Source of the DNA: Orobanche coerulescens
Taxonomy: Eukaryota; Streptophyta; Magnoliopsida; Lamiales; Orobanchaceae
DNA length: 64,000 bases
Direction: 5' to 3'
NCBI GenBank assembly: GCA_033398695.1
Contig: CM065804.1
Span: 33,473,001 to 33,537,000, forward strand
Part shown: piece after piece, positions 44,759 to 57,280 of the stretch
How positions within the stretch are numbered: position 1 is the first letter of the stretch
Layout of the letters: each line of letters begins with the position of its first letter
Position numbers and translations under genes: made by a program
The notes under the pieces: generated by a model
Databases searched by the model: none
Seen by the model: the letters and a program-made list of their open reading frames with translations, nothing else
What the model was told of the DNA's origin: nothing

Positions 44759-45790
44759 CTACTCGTTCCAGGATCTCAAACGGACTGATATACTTGGGCT
44801 CAATTTGCCTCTCTTCCCGAATCGGAAAACACCTCTAGTAGGAGATACTTTGACTAGTACATGGTCACCAACCTCAAACTCGAGTGGTCGTCGACGATTA
44901 TCTGCATATGATTTCTGGCGGCTTTGGGCCGTTAATAGACGGCTCTTGATTAGGGAAATCTTCTCGCGGGCTGCCAATAACATATCAGGTTCCGTACCAA
45001 TAGATTCAGACAATTCGTCCCAGCACAAAGGGGACCTACAACGATGACCATACAATGCCTCATAATGTGCCATCATGATCGAGGCGTGCCAGCTGTTATT
45101 ATATGTGAATTCTACCAACGGCAGTTGGGCTTCCCAGTCAGGCTTCCAATCGAGAGCACATGCCCTCAACATATCCTCTAGAGTTTGAATTGTCCTCTCA
45201 GACTGACCGTCGATCTGAGGATGAAAAGCCGTACTGAAGTTCAACTGTGTACCCATAGCACGATGAACCGCCTTCCAGAAGTGCGACACGAACCGTCCGT
45301 CCCGATCTGATACAATACTCTTAGGGGTGCCATGCAGTCTCACAATCTCTTTGATGAATAATTGGGCCAATCTCTCAGGGCCCCAAGTATCCTTGATCTC
45401 GAAGAAGTGGGCTGATTTAGTCAATCGATCCACAACCACCCAAATCGTATTCATGCCTCGACGGCTCGTCGGCAAGCTAGTAATAAAATCCATCGATATG
45501 TCTTCCCACTTCCACTCGGGAATCGGAAGCGGTTTCATCATGCCCGCTGGTCGTTGATGCTCAATCTTGACCTGCTGACAGGTCAAACATTTCGAAACGA
45601 ATTCGGCAACCTCCCGTTTCATGTTACCCCACCAATAATACGGCTTCAAATCCTTATACATTTTGTTCGATCCCAGGTGTATGGAATACGGGGTAGCATG
45701 AGCCTCCCTCAGAATAGTATTCCTCAACTCTTCGTTTGCTGGTACACATACTCGATTTTTAAAGCCTATCAGTCCATCCTCGTGAACCAC
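44759..45790 (-). pseudogene. M1 integrase segment
   Basis: 343 codons, from the end of the RNase H-integrase linker (HEDGLIGFKNRVCVP) through the HHCC zinc region ([28 protein letters not shown]), catalytic core ([55 protein letters not shown]) and VKVSPTRGVFRFGKRGKLS. It ends out of frame near 44760, one shift before the tail segment. The core residues are intact. Confidence 0.88.
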
Positions 45791-45808
45791 AAATCCAGGG
45801 GCCTTCCC

Positions 45809-46219
45809 TTAATCGATTTCTCCTCGAACTCTGGATAAGAATGGGTTCGTCATCTGTTTCGTCCTGATCGTCTCATCAAGGGATGATGAAATCTCAAGCG
45901 TGCACAGTTGTCCCTGAATGCGTTGTAACCAGACCTCAATCTCTGGTCTCATGAACTCTAATTGCAACTCCCTCTGGGCGGTCAAATGAGCTAGTATCTT
46001 TTCCTGCACCGTCTTGCGGCTCAAGGCATCGGCAACCACGTTTGGCTTGCCTAGATGATAAAGGATCTCGATATCATAGTATTTGATTAGCTCTAACCAC
46101 CTCCTTTGTCTCATATTCAACTCCTTCTGGGTAAAAATATACTTCAGGCTCTTGTGGTCCGTAAAAATCCGGCAGGCAACTCCATACAGATAGTGGCGCC
46201 AGATTTTTAAAGCAAACAC
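45809..46219 (-). pseudogene. M1 RNase H segment
   Basis: 136 codons: [40 protein letters not shown], then [17 protein letters not shown] and the linker toward integrase. A small shift near 46220 separates it from RT and another near 45800 from integrase. Confidence 0.85.
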
Positions 46220-46227
46220 TACGGCTG

Positions 46228-47268
46228 CTACTCCAAGTCATGAGTCGGGTAGTTGACCTCGTAAGGACGCAACTGTTTGGACGCATAGGCGATCACTTTC
46301 TCGTCCTGCATTAACACGCAGCCAAGGCCCTGTCTCGATGCATCGCTATATACCACGAATCCTTCCGTTCCTCTAGGTAGTACCAAAACAGGTGCTGAAA
46401 TTAATCGACCTTTAAGTTCATCAAAACTTTGCTGACATGCTTCCGACCACAAGTACTTCTTATCTTTTCTCAACAGATTAGTCATCGGTTGAGCAATTTT
46501 GGAAAATCCTTCCACGAATCGTCTGTAATAGCCTGCTAGACCCAGAAAACTACGAACTTCCTTCACGTTCTTCGGGGGTAGCCAGTCTCGGATAGCTTCC
46601 GTCTTCTGTGGGTCTACTCTTACTCCCTCTGCTGATATCACATGTCCCAGAAAAATAACTTCAGACATCCAGAATTCACACTTAGAAAATTTTCCATAGA
46701 GTTGTTCTCGCCTTAATGCATCGAGAACCTGGCGGAGGTGACACTCATGCTCCTCATGATCACGAGAGTAGACCAAGATGTCGTCAATAAAAATGACTAC
46801 AAAACGATCCAGATAATTTATAAAAACCCGATTCATCAATTCCATGAACACTGCAGGTGCATTAGTCAGTCCGAATGGCATGACAACGAACTCATAATGC
46901 CCATAGCGAGTGCGAAAAGCTGTCTTCGGGACGTCAGACTCTCGAATCCGCAATTGGTGGTACCCGGACCTCAAGTCGATCTTGGAAAATATAGCGGCTC
47001 CCTGGAGCTGATCCAATAGATCATCGATGCGAGGTAAAGGATATTTGTTCTTAATTGTTACTTTGTTCAGCTCCCGGTAATCAATACACAAACGCAGCGA
47101 TCCGTCCTTCTTCCGTACGAATAACACCGGCGCTCCCCAAGGGGATGCACTGGGTCGAACATATCCTTTCTCAGTTAATTCTTCGAGTTGTCTTTTCAAC
47201 TCCTGCATCTCAGTCGGGGCCATACTATGGTGCTTTCGAAAGCGGGGATGTCCCTGGCTCCAACTCAA
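46228..47268 (-). CDS. M1 reverse transcriptase and RNase H start
   Basis: 346 codons with the whole RT core: [90 protein letters not shown] and FIDDILVYS. The thumb/connection ([21 protein letters not shown]) and the RNase H start ([17 protein letters not shown]) follow. All catalytic positions visible here are kept. The segment would be read as part of Gag-Pol, so the first Met is arbitrary. Confidence 0.88.
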   Translation of the reverse strand: MSWSQGHPRFRKHHSMAPTEMQELKRQLEELTEKGYVRPSASPWGAPVLFVRKKDGSLRLCIDYRELNKVTIKNKYPLPRIDDLLDQLQGAAIFSKIDLRSGYHQLRIRESDVPKTAFRTRYGHYEFVVMPFGLTNAPAVFMELMNRVFINYLDRFVVIFIDDILVYSRDHEEHECHLRQVLDALRREQLYGKFSKCEFWMSEVIFLGHVISAEGVRVDPQKTEAIRDWLPPKNVKEVRSFLGLAGYYRRFVEGFSKIAQPMTNLLRKDKKYLWSEACQQSFDELKGRLISAPVLVLPRGTEGFVVYSDASRQGLGCVLMQDEKVIAYASKQLRPYEVNYPTHDLE

Positions 47269-47842
47269 TGGTGAATTCTACCTCTCGCTGTGGGGGTATT
47301 CCTGGAAGCTCGTCTGGAAATACATCTGGATAATCTCGAACTACTGGAATATCAATCAACTTGACTGGCCGGTCAGTTGTCTTGGTCATGTAACACCAAT
47401 AACCAATGCATCCCTGGTTCAGTAATCTCATAGCCTTCATAGCGCTGATAACTCTCCCAGAATGATAGGGATTATCACCCCGAAAAATACACTCGACGCC
47501 ATCATCCGATGTGACGGTCACCATTCGCTTCCGGACGCTAAGCACGGCATCGTGACGATCCATCCAGTCGATACCCAAGATTACATCATCTTTAGGTAAA
47601 TCAACCACAATCAAGTCGGACAACCACTCACGGTTGTTCATGCTAATCGGACAGTTCTGTACTTCACGACTCCCAATAATTCTTCTACCATCGGGTAGAC
47701 CAATTACATAAGGTTCACAATCGGTAACATGATTCAAATGCAAACGACTCAAACAAGAACTAGACAAAAAGGAGTGTGAAGCACCAGTATCAAAAAGAAC
47801 ACAAACGGGCTGAGAGTGGATCTCGAGAGTACCTGCAATCAT
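47225..47842 (-). pseudogene. M1 protease and PR-RT linker
   Basis: 205 codons: EIHSQPVCVLFDTGASHSFLSSSC (active site DTG), LPDGRRIIGSREVQNCPI, LPKDDVILGIDWMDRHDAVLSV and [29 protein letters not shown] shift near 47240 leads into RT. Just upstream of the coding start (47846-47853) is the left TSD copy of the hAT insertion. Confidence 0.88.
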
Positions 47843-47853
47843 GCTGGCTTCGG

Positions 47854-48452
47854 TAGGGCCGTTAGCGGTCCGAGTGAACCCGAAACCCGGTCATGAACCG
47901 GACCGAAATACCCGGGATCGAAACTCACCCGAAAACTAACGAGTTCGGATTCGAGTTCTAAACATTGAACCGAAACCGATAAGACCCGGACCGATAAAAC
48001 CGAAAAGAAACCCGATAATAAATTAAAAAAAAGTTTATATGTATTTTATAATTTATATATTTTATAGATATATTATTAATACATTTTGCGTGTTTTAAAC
48101 ACAAATAGTATGCTGGTCAAGTAGTTAAGACGCTATACCTTTGAACAAAAGGTCTGGAGTTCGAATCATCTAACCCCATTTATGTGATTTATTTTGCTGC
48201 TCTTCCTTCATTTTCCTAGTAAAGATCCATCCCACATAGGGCTGTTAGCGGTCCGAGTGAACCCGAAACCCGATCATGAACCGGACCAAAATACCCGGGA
48301 CCGAAACTCACCCGGAAACTAACGAGTTCGGATTCGAGTTCTAAAAATTGAACCGGAACCGTTATCGGTCCGGACCGGATCTACCCGGTAACCTATCGGA
48401 CCGGATCCGAATTTGGAGAAAACCGGTCCGAACCGGTCCGATAACAGCTCTA
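47854..48452. mobile_element. hAT-type MITE, composite (599 bp)
   Basis: Perfect 8-bp TSD GGCTTCGG (47846-47853 and 48453-48460) and terminal inverted repeats TAGGGCCGTTAGCGGTCCG / CGGTCCGATAACAGCTCTA. There is no ORF. The first ~125 bp recur inside it from 48237 (TAGGGCTGTTAGCGGTCCG), so a 216-bp element plus an extra copy of its left end make up the whole. The middle (about 48112-48180) has a tRNA-like stretch. Confidence 0.9.
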
Positions 48453-48511
48453 GGCTTCGGGATCATCGGCTTTCTTCATCTCATAGACTCTGGGTTTTGC
48501 AACCCCGGAAG
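48453..48511 (-). pseudogene. M1 gag-PR linker fragment between hAT and F
   Basis: About 59 bases matching the segment that follows the zinc knuckles in D (near 23165-23220) and M2 (63303-63360). It reads, on the minus strand, toward PRVYEMKKADDPEA. It is bounded by the hAT TSD and by element F's TSD. Confidence 0.8.
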
Positions 48512-51270
48512 TGTAATATCCGCAATTTTCGATTTTTGGTAAATTTATTTTTTCGGCCGAAGTCCGTTTTGACGACTCGCTCATGACCGTTTCGTCATTC
48601 CGAGAATGATTAATTCTGCACTTTTTGTCATCCGAGCTCGTTTCGGTGTCGTTTTGTTGAGTTCCGTGCTTTTTAGCGGTTTTTCCGCATTTGAGTTCGT
48701 GCGAATCTCATCCGAAACTGTTGTTTCGACTTTCTCGTAAGTTCATTTAATGTTATTATTCATGTTGCGAGCTTTGGCTTGGTGTTTCGATCACGTATCG
48801 TGATTTTCGGGCGTTTTGGGCCATTTTCGTAATTTCCCAAAGTTTGGGGTAATTACTTTCCGTTGTCGAATTTTGAGCCTTCGGGTGGTCGGAATCGTGT
48901 GTTCTCTTAGTGCTCGGATTCGTCTTTGCGAGTACTTCGTAACCGTATCTTCGATTCGTACTCAGGTTCGGGTTTCGGGGTCGTTCGGGCCGTCGGAGTT
49001 GGTCCGGCCGAGTCATGGCCGGGCATCTTTGAGGCGAGCGGCCACTGGCCGGGTAACGTGCGGTCGTGATCGGCGATTACGTCGTAATGCGGTTAAATGC
49101 GTAAGGCCACGGCGTGCGTCATGTAACGCTTCCGGCATTTCGGGCGGCGTTCGGCCATGGCGATTCGTCGTAAGCCGTGGCGATTCGTACGTAACGTGGC
49201 CGATCGGCTATTTAAGGCACGGCGTATTTCTCGGCCATTTCTCACTCGTTCTTCTTCCCTTAGAGGCTGAGGTAGTGCTAAGCATGGAGGAGTGTTGTTA
49301 TACAATTAATCCATGAAGTTTTGAGGTTCATATCATCAATCATCCATCCAATAACATCCTCCGATCTACCGAATCAGGTCAGATTTCCTAGAAATCTAGT
49401 TTTGGGGAATTTGGGTATTTTGGTTGTTTTCGTCCGATTAATCCGATTTAACTTAGGATTATGATGGATTGATGATTATTTAGATGTTTTATATCTTTTC
49501 CCTTGTTATTCCATGGTTGGATCGTATCGATTCGTTGTTTTGGTCGAGTTCTTGGTCGACGCCTTGAAGGTGTCCGGTAGAATGTCATAGAGGGGTTTTC
49601 GGGCGTTCTACGATTATCCTTCCTCGTATGATTGTTGATTTATGGATTATATGTTGTTAGGGTCGAGTTTCTTGCGAAGAAACCAAGTTGAACCCTTCCA
49701 TTCGTTGTCGTTTTCCTTTTCGAAAACATCGGGCGTTTCGAAGCTTTCCGATTGAGCCGTGTTCGTGGGGATACTTGCGTGCCGATTGTGAGGCAAGTAC
49801 CTTGTCCATATAATTCTTGTTTTGTGGATATGATAATTGGTGATCGTCTAAATGTGTTTGTGTGGTCATTTGAATTGAACTTTCAAAAGATTTGATTAGC
49901 CTTGTTAAAGGCCCTCTTTCAAAACGCATGTGTTTTGTGAATAGTGTGGTTTGTGAACTATGTGAATTCTATGGATATGTTTGGTGTTGATGTTGCCCTT
50001 GGTATTGCGTGTGGACGTATATGGTTTCTTTTCGGTGCGTTACGGTTTGACGTGGTGTTTTGCTAAGTGTTGTTGGCATTAACTCATGATTTGACATATT
50101 TGTGATTGTGGCAAATGTGAAACCCTTGTCGTTGTGAACTCTATGCATTGATGATTCGACCACAATGTTATCAATTCGGGTAGGTCTGGAGAGGGCTCCG
50201 AGAATCGTCACTTGCGAGTGCGATGTCACGATAACTTGTGGGTATATTCGATTGATGTTTACGGGTAGGGACGTGAGGCCTCGGCAGCGCATTACTTGCG
50301 AGTACGGCCATTTGATATGATTTGACCATAAGGTTATCTAATCGGGTAGGTGCGGAGAGGGCTCAGAGAATCGGTACTTGCGAGTACGATGTCAAGATAA
50401 CTTATGGTTGTGGTATGTTGTGAATTGTTTCGCTAGCCCATTTCGGGAGGGTCCTTGAGGCCTCGGGTGGGATGTCCGTGGTAGCATCCGGTCTGGCGAT
50501 GCGCGTGCGTGATTACGTTTCGTTGATTTTATGTCCGTTGAGGACACGTGATGTTGGGCTCTGGCCCTGTGAATTGTTGTCGGTTTTCTATTTGCGAAAA
50601 TAAAACCTTTGGGCTGTGACCATGTTGATTTTGGAAAGAGAAGGATTTGATAATCCTAATTTGTTTTCTATTAAAACTCCCGAGGGTATTTTAAACCATT
50701 TTGCAAACCATTCTCGTTATTTGTGATCTTTCGGATTTGGAAAGTTTTACTCAAATTCTTGCCTCGGGAAGTATTCGTTTCGTGGTATTTTAATCTCTAA
50801 GGATTCCAGGTTATTGTGATTCGTGGAACTTGAATTATATGGCTCGTATTTGCACTTTGTATTTGCACTAGCAAAACAGTGGAGTTTTGCTAACCCCCGA
50901 GTATTCGGGGGGTGGATGTCTGTATTGCATTCAGGTTTTGGAGCAGAGCACATGGTCGGCATGAAGGATGATGAAAGATGAACGATACTAATCACACGAG
51001 GACCCGTTGATGTCGTATTGGTTTAGTTGTATTTTATTCCCGCTGCAGTATTTTTTTTCCCGTTGTACGGGAGCATTTTGTATTCGACCCCTGCGTGGGC
51101 ATGTATTGTAATTAAGTTGTATGTATTTATTGAAAGGTCAAATCGGTCTATTGAGTCTTTTTAGCCTTAAAGGCATTGTCGAGTTGTTCGATTGTTGTTA
51201 CCAGCCTGGTAGATCCTTGAGGAAAGGGTCTACGGCGTGTAATATCCCTGAGTGGATTGGGGGTGTTACA
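48512..51270 (+). repeat. Element F 5' LTR
   Basis: TGTAATATCC...GGGGGTGTTACA. TATTTAAGG at 49209 follows a GC-rich stretch (about 49066-49200) with decayed dyads such as ATTACGTCGTAAT and CGTACGTAACG. The terminal stem is GTAGATCC/GGGTCTAC (51209-51233). The start resembles LTR K (9134). Confidence 0.92.
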
Positions 51271-54025
51271 TAAATGGTATCAGAGCTTAGGTTGTGGAAA
51301 CCTAAATTTGTCGGGTCAGTGGTGTCTATTGAGTTTTTGTCTCGTCGGATTTTATCTGACTGAGTCGTGTCGCGACGCGTCGTCTGAGTTTGTTGGTCGT
51401 GATTAGTATCGGGGGCGATCATCATCTTCGTGCGACCTGTGGATGTAAGTCTCCCTTCTTTGTGTTGTGCCTCGTGTGACACGAGCTATTTTTATGATTA
51501 TGAGTTAATTGACGGAATCCTCTTATGGATTTTGATTTCGTGATATGTGATTATTTGACTCCCATTTTTCGTTCATATGAGGAGTAGTGTTGTTGTCTTG
51601 TGCATGTTTGACTTTATTTCTTTTATCCGTTGCGTGAGTTCTTTTGTAATGGCTTTCGGTATTTTACCGACTGAGTTTTATTTCGAAAACCAATTCCCTT
51701 AACCGAGTTTTTGGCATTATGGCCTTGATCATTTTGGCGAAATTCTTATGACGGAATTTAGTATTTTGTAAATGGATTTTGTGAGTTTTTGAAATATTAC
51801 CATCATCGGCCTTTTTGGTAGTTTATAAAAGGTTTTTAGCCTGGTGGGTTCCGGCGCGGGACCCACGGCGCTATATTGTTCCTTGTAATTACCTGAAATT
51901 TTTGGGCATTCTAGCCCATTGAATTATTTTTGAAAACCTTGAGTATCTTAGAAAACTAAAATTCGAGACGTACTTTTAAAACGAATTATTTTCTCGCAGT
52001 ACTTTCAAGGTGCCTTCTAGTGCCGCAATATGTTTCAAAATTATTCCAATTGAGGACCAAAATATTTTGAGATATTTTCAATTATTTTTAGAAATGAGTT
52101 GCTTAGACCCAAGTGTCGAATATTCTGAAAATTTTCATTGAAAGAAAGGTGTCCTCATTTTTGTTCAAACGCAAGATGATTTTCAAAGTCTCAAAAATGA
52201 TGTTTGTTCAACTTTTTGTAAAATGATACTCAAGATCAACTGGTGTTTCCAAACTATCTTCAAAAGGTGGTTTTCGTTTTAATACCCATCATTTCCTGCT
52301 TTTGGTCGGAGAAAGTGTCTATGATGTTTGTATTATTGTTAGGGTGTTAGCCTCCGAATTGTGATTGAATTGGTGGTGTGAACGTTGAGTCGTTCGCCAC
52401 GCATATGTTTTGTTAGCCCTCTGTGAGAGGTGTGAACTGGTGTTTACTGTTTATCGCCTCGTGGTGATTTGCATGTTGTCGCACTAGTGTGAGTTGTTAA
52501 AGCTTGGATTTTTGTGCGTTATACACATGGGTGATTATTTCATGATGTTTGTGATTGTGTGCTGGCTATCGTTCGGGATGTTGTAATCGTCGAACGATGC
52601 CGTTGTTGTTGTGATTTTTGTATGCGTTGATATGTTATGCTGAGTTGGCATCTCTGGTATGTTGTTTTGCGGTGTTTTGTTCCATTGTATCGAGCATTTG
52701 TATTTTCGGTATGCCGAGCCGAGACATTTCAACCGTGATGTGCCGGGGCATGCACGTGTATATTGTCCTTCTCGTCGGTAACACATTTCAAGTGTGGACT
52801 GACACCGAATTCAATTTTGCGAATTGGCTACCGAGACTTTCGGAGTTCGCGCTCCAGCGCAGTTATCAGAATCGGCTTTGAGAGGCCTTTGAAGGATGTT
52901 TCTGTCGATTGCTTGTTGTGTTGTCGCCTTGATTTCGTTGTTGTGAGTTTCGGGGACGACACTTCTCTTAGAAGAGGTCGAATATAATACCCGTATTATA
53001 TTTGGCTCCTGCATTTTCTCTTTCTCAATTCTATCGGCTCGCTCGTGTTCGTTGATACTTTCTGAACTTGTCCTGTATTTCGGTTTCATCGTTCGAACGA
53101 GCTGTGATCTTGTTTTGGGTCGATCTGGTTATCGCTGTAACTTTTCCGAGTTCGGTTCGATTCTTGTGAACCTTGTTCGGAAGTAACATCCTTTGGTTCT
53201 ACTAATTCTTTTATTGGAAGTGGATCGGATTTGGAACACAGTTGTTTTCGACCACTGTCGACTCGTTTATGTTCGTTGATATTTACGAGCTTGTCACGCC
53301 CCTTGCTTTTGTTGATCGAACGAGTGTGGTATTATTTCGGAATAACTCGTTTGTCGTTGTGACTTTTCTATTGCTATTCCCTTTCCTGTGGATCTTATGT
53401 GAATCACATCTTGTTGCTTTTACCGGATTATATATTGTCTCGAGCCGAGACGTGAACCTGAGATTTGTTGTTTGAATTTTATTGTTCTTCGTGATTCGAA
53501 CATGATTGTTCGATTTTTGTTGTCTCGACCGTTGTGGTTCGATCGTTTGATTGTTTGGTTTTTGTTGATCTCGTTTCGTGATTGTTGAGCGTTCAGACTC
53601 CTTCCTAATTTCCTTATATTCGGGAAATTTGTCTCGTTTTCGATCTTCCAACCCTTGGGCGGTGGAATTCTGTATTTCTTCAGCGATTGGCTCGCGTTTT
53701 GATTGATGTACCGTTGGGGTGGTCAATCATATTGATTTTCGTTCGTTGTGTTTTGTGATTGTTCGGATAATCGAACTTGGTTATATTATCTGTTTGATGA
53801 CGCTTGTCACTTGTTGGTTTTATTATGTCTCTATCGGTGGCGTTGTGTTGGTCGTCGTGGAGCGTGTTTTCACGCCGTATGTTCCTTTGCGTTTCTTGCA
53901 GCGTTTCACCGTCGGGCGCGAGTTTTCGGTTTTTGGGTATCTCGTCGAGTTTTCCTGACAGTGGATATTGCTTATCCCTACTTATTTTAAGTTTCGGGAC
54001 GAAACTTCTTTTAAGGAGGGTAGAA
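51271..54025 (+). other. Element F internal region without coding capacity
   Basis: The longest open frames are about 140 codons on either strand (for example 53283-53726 and 53680-54105, minus). They are low-complexity, overlap one another and show no domain. A 38-bp piece near 51838 repeats the end of LTR A (AGCCTGGTGGGTTCCGGCGC and on), with the stem-loop intact. The last ~100 bases match 9030-9133. It may serve only as packaged RNA. Confidence 0.75.
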
Positions 54026-56775
54026 TGTAATATCCGCAATTTTCGATTTTCGGTAAATTTCTTTTTTCGGAAGTCCGTTTGGACTCTCTCATGACGTTTC
54101 GTCATTCCGAGAATGATTAATTCTGCACTTTTGTCATCCGAGCTCGTTTGGTGTCGTTTTGTTGAGTTCCGTGCTTTTTAGCGGTTTTCCGCATTTGAGT
54201 CCGATTCTTGCGAATCTCGTCAAGCTGTTGTTTCGACTTTCTCGTAAGTTCATTTAATGTTATTATTCATGTTGCGAGCTTTGGCTTGGTGTTTCGATCA
54301 CGTATCGTGATTTTCGGGCGTTTTGGGCCATTTTCGTAATTTCCCAAAGGTTGGGGTAATTACTTTCCGTTGTCGAATTTCGAGCCTTCGGGTGGTCGGA
54401 ATCGTGTGTTCTCTTAGTGATCGGATTCGTCTTTGCGAGTACTTCGTAACCGTATCTTCGATTCGTACTCAGGTTCGGGTTTGGGGTCGTTCGGGCCGTC
54501 GGAGTTGGTCCGGCGAGTCATGGCCGGGCATCTTTGAGGCGAGCCCATTACAGCCGGGTAACGTGCGGTAGTGATCGGCGATTCGTCGTAATGCGATTCG
54601 TCGTAAGGCCCTGGCGATAACGTACGTAATGCTTAGGCATTTCGGGCGATGCGTTCGGCCATGGCGGATTCGTCGTAAGCCGTGGCGATTACGTCGTAAC
54701 CGGCGTGATCGGCTATTTAAGGCTGGCGTATTTCTCGCCATTTCTCACTCGTTCTTCTTCCCTTAGAGGCTGAGGTTGTGCTAAGCATGGAGGAGTGTTG
54801 TTATACAATTAATCCATGAAGTTTTGAGGTTCATATCATCAATCATCCATCGATAACATCCTCAGATCTACTGATCGAATTGATTTCCTAGAAATCTAGT
54901 TTTGGGGAATTTGGGTATTTTGGTTGTTTTCGTCCGATTAATCCGATTTAACTTAGGATTATGATGGATTGATGATTATTTAGATGTTTTATATCTTTTC
55001 CCTTGTTATTCCATGGTTGGATCGTATCGATTCGTTGTTTTGGTCGAGTTCTTGGTCGACGCCTTGAAGGTGTCCGGTAGAATGTCATAGAGGGGTTTTC
55101 GGGCGTTCTACGATTATCCTTCCTCGTATGATTGTTGATTTATGGATTATATGTTGTTAGGGTCGAGTTTCTTGCGAAGAAACCAAGTTGAACCCTTCCA
55201 TTCGTTGTCGTTTTCTTTTTCGAAAACATCGGGCGTTTCGAAGCTTTCCGATTGAGCCGTGTTCGTCGGGATACTTGCGTGCCGATTGTGAGGCAAGTAC
55301 CTTGTCCATATAATTCTTGTTTTGTGGATATGATAATTGGTGATCGTCTAAATGTGTTTGTGTGGTCATTTGAATTGAACTTTCAAAAGATTTGATTAGC
55401 CTTGTTAAAGGCCCTCTTTCAAAACGCATGTGTTTTGTGAATAGTGTGGTTTGTGAACTATGTGAATTCTATGGATATGTTTGGTGTTGATGTTGCCTTG
55501 GTATTGCGTGTGGACGTATATGGTTTCTTTTCGGTGCGTTACGGTTTGACATGGTGTTTTGCTAAGTGTTGTTGGCATTAACTCATGATTTGACATATTT
55601 GTGATTGTGGAAAATGTGAAACCCTTGTCGTTGTGAACTCTATGCATTGATGATTCGACCACAATGTTATCAATTCGGGTAGGTCTGGAGAGGGCTCCGA
55701 GAATCGTCACTTGCGAGTGCGATGTCACGATAACTTGTGGGTATATTCGATTGATGTTTACCGGGTAGGGACCCGTGAGGCCTCCGGCAGCGCGTTACTT
55801 GCGAGTACGGCCATTTGATATGATTTGACCATAAGGTTATCTAATCGGGTAGGTCTGGAGAGGGCTCCGAGAATCGGTACTTGCGAGTACGATGTCAAGA
55901 TAACTTTTGGTTGTGGTATGTTGTGAATTGTTTCGCTAGCCAGCTCGGGAGGGTCCTTCGAGGCCTCGGGTGGGATGTCTGTGGTAGCATCCCAGTCCTA
56001 GGCGATGCGCGTGCGTGATTACGTTTCGTTGATTTTATGTCCGTTGAGGACACGTGATGTTGGGCTCTGACCCTGTGAATTGTTGTCGGTTTTCTATTTG
56101 CGAAAATAAAACCTTTGGGCTGTGACCATGTTGATTTTGGAAAGAGAAGGATTTGATAATCCTAATTTGTTTTCTATTAAAACTCCCGAGGGTATTTTAA
56201 ACCATTTTGCAAACCATTCTCGTTATTTGTGATCTTTCGGATTTGGAAAGTTTTACTCAAATTCTTGCCTCGGGAAGTATTCGTTTCGTGGTATTTTAAT
56301 CTCTAAGGATTCCTGGTTATTGTGATTCGTGGAACTTGAATTATATGGCTCGTATTTGCACTTTGTATTTGCACTAGCAAAATAGTGGAGTTTTGCTAAC
56401 CCCCGAGTATTCGGGGGGTGGATGTCTGTATTGCATTCAGGTTTTGGAGCAGAGCACATGGTCGGCATGAAGGATGATGAAAGATGAACGATACTAATCA
56501 CACGAGGACCCGTTGATGTCGTATTGGTTTAGTTGTATTTTATTCCCGCTGCAGTATTTTTTTCCCGTTGTACGGGAGCATTTTGTATTTGACCCCTGCG
56601 AGGGCATGTATTGTAATTAAGTTGTATGTATTTATTGAAAGGTCAAATCGGTCTATTGAGTCTTTTTAGCCTTAAAGGCATTGTCGAGTTGTTCGATTGT
56701 TGTTACCAGCCTGGTAGATCCTTGAGGAAAGGGTCTACGGCGTGTAATATCCCTGAGTGGATTGGGGGTGTTACA
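54026..56775 (+). repeat. Element F 3' LTR
   Basis: It is nearly identical to the 5' LTR over its last 1.9 kb but has many 1-10 base gaps in its first 700 bases, mostly at CG or CCG sites. TATTTAAGG is at 54714. A partly preserved dyad GATAACGTACGTAATG lies near 54616. Confidence 0.92.
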
Positions 56776-56780
56776 TGAAG

Positions 56781-57280
56781 CAGGTGTACCAACTTGATTT
56801 CCACGGACCATCCATTTGTTCGCCCCGGTAGTCTGGTAAGAAGCGGATGGAGGAGCACGTTCCTGAACAGAAGACTGCACTGGAGCAAGAGATGCTACTG
56901 GAGCACGCCCGAGTCCACCCCGGCAATAGCGAGCACGATGACCGTTCTTCCCGCAAGTGTGACAGGCAACGGCCGGCTTCGGACACTTGGAGCTGATATG
57001 CCCCTGGTCCCCACAGTTATAACACACGACAGGTGAGCTGATTACCCGAGAGTGCGTTCCTGCCGGTTTCGGTGCCATAGGTGGCCGCTCAGAAGGATTT
57101 GGTACAGGTTGAGGTTTCTTGAATACCCCCCGGTTACTGTCTCCTTGGTTCTGGTTCCTGGATCTCTTGTTGGAAAACTGAGGCTGCTTCTTAGAAATCT
57201 CCTTCGCAGTAAGTTCATACTCCAAAGCCTTCTCAATAAACTCCGGTAAGGTCGTACAGTGGTTATTGAGTAATTGCATC
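56781..57280 (-). pseudogene. M1 gag fragment with two zinc knuckles
   Basis: On the minus strand: MQLLNNHCTTLPEFIEKALEYELTAK from 57280 downward, a basic linker (KKPQPVPNPSERPP), knuckles CYNCGDQGHISSKC and CHTCGKNGHRARYC, and the Ser/Pro-rich end. It is cut by element F at 56775/56781 and by the LTR of M2 at 57281. The rest of M1 gag, its leader and its 5' LTR lie beyond M2, outside the window. Confidence 0.88.

Larger units (their letters stand above)
48512..56775 (+). mobile_element. Element F: non-autonomous LARD-type LTR retrotransposon (8264 bp)
   Basis: LTRs are 48512-51270 (2759 bp) and 54026-56775 (2750 bp). TSD is GGAAG (48507-48511) versus TGAAG (56776-56780), with one mismatch. 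PBS TGGTATCAGAGC (51275-51286) is a perfect iMet match and PPT AAGGAGGG lies at 54013-54020. The 2755-bp internal region has no gag or pol similarity in any frame. LTR ends and PBS are Tekay-like, so Tekay proteins probably mobilise it. It is inserted in M1 gag on the opposite strand. Confidence 0.92.

Noticed and set aside
48112..48181. A functional tRNA gene
   Set aside because: Only box-like arms are visible. I cannot draw a full acceptor stem, and the stretch is inside a MITE; kept only as a tRNA-like remnant.
47854..48452. Helitron or CACTA origin for this insert
   Set aside because: An 8-bp TSD and TAGGG.../...CTCTA inverted ends fit hAT. Helitrons make no TSD and CACTA elements make 3-bp TSDs.
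53283..54105. Minus-strand ORFs of 147 and 141 codons in element F
   Set aside because: Low-complexity, Thr/Lys/Arg-rich reading of GT-rich DNA, overlapping plus-strand ORFs, with no gag or pol motif and running into the LTR.
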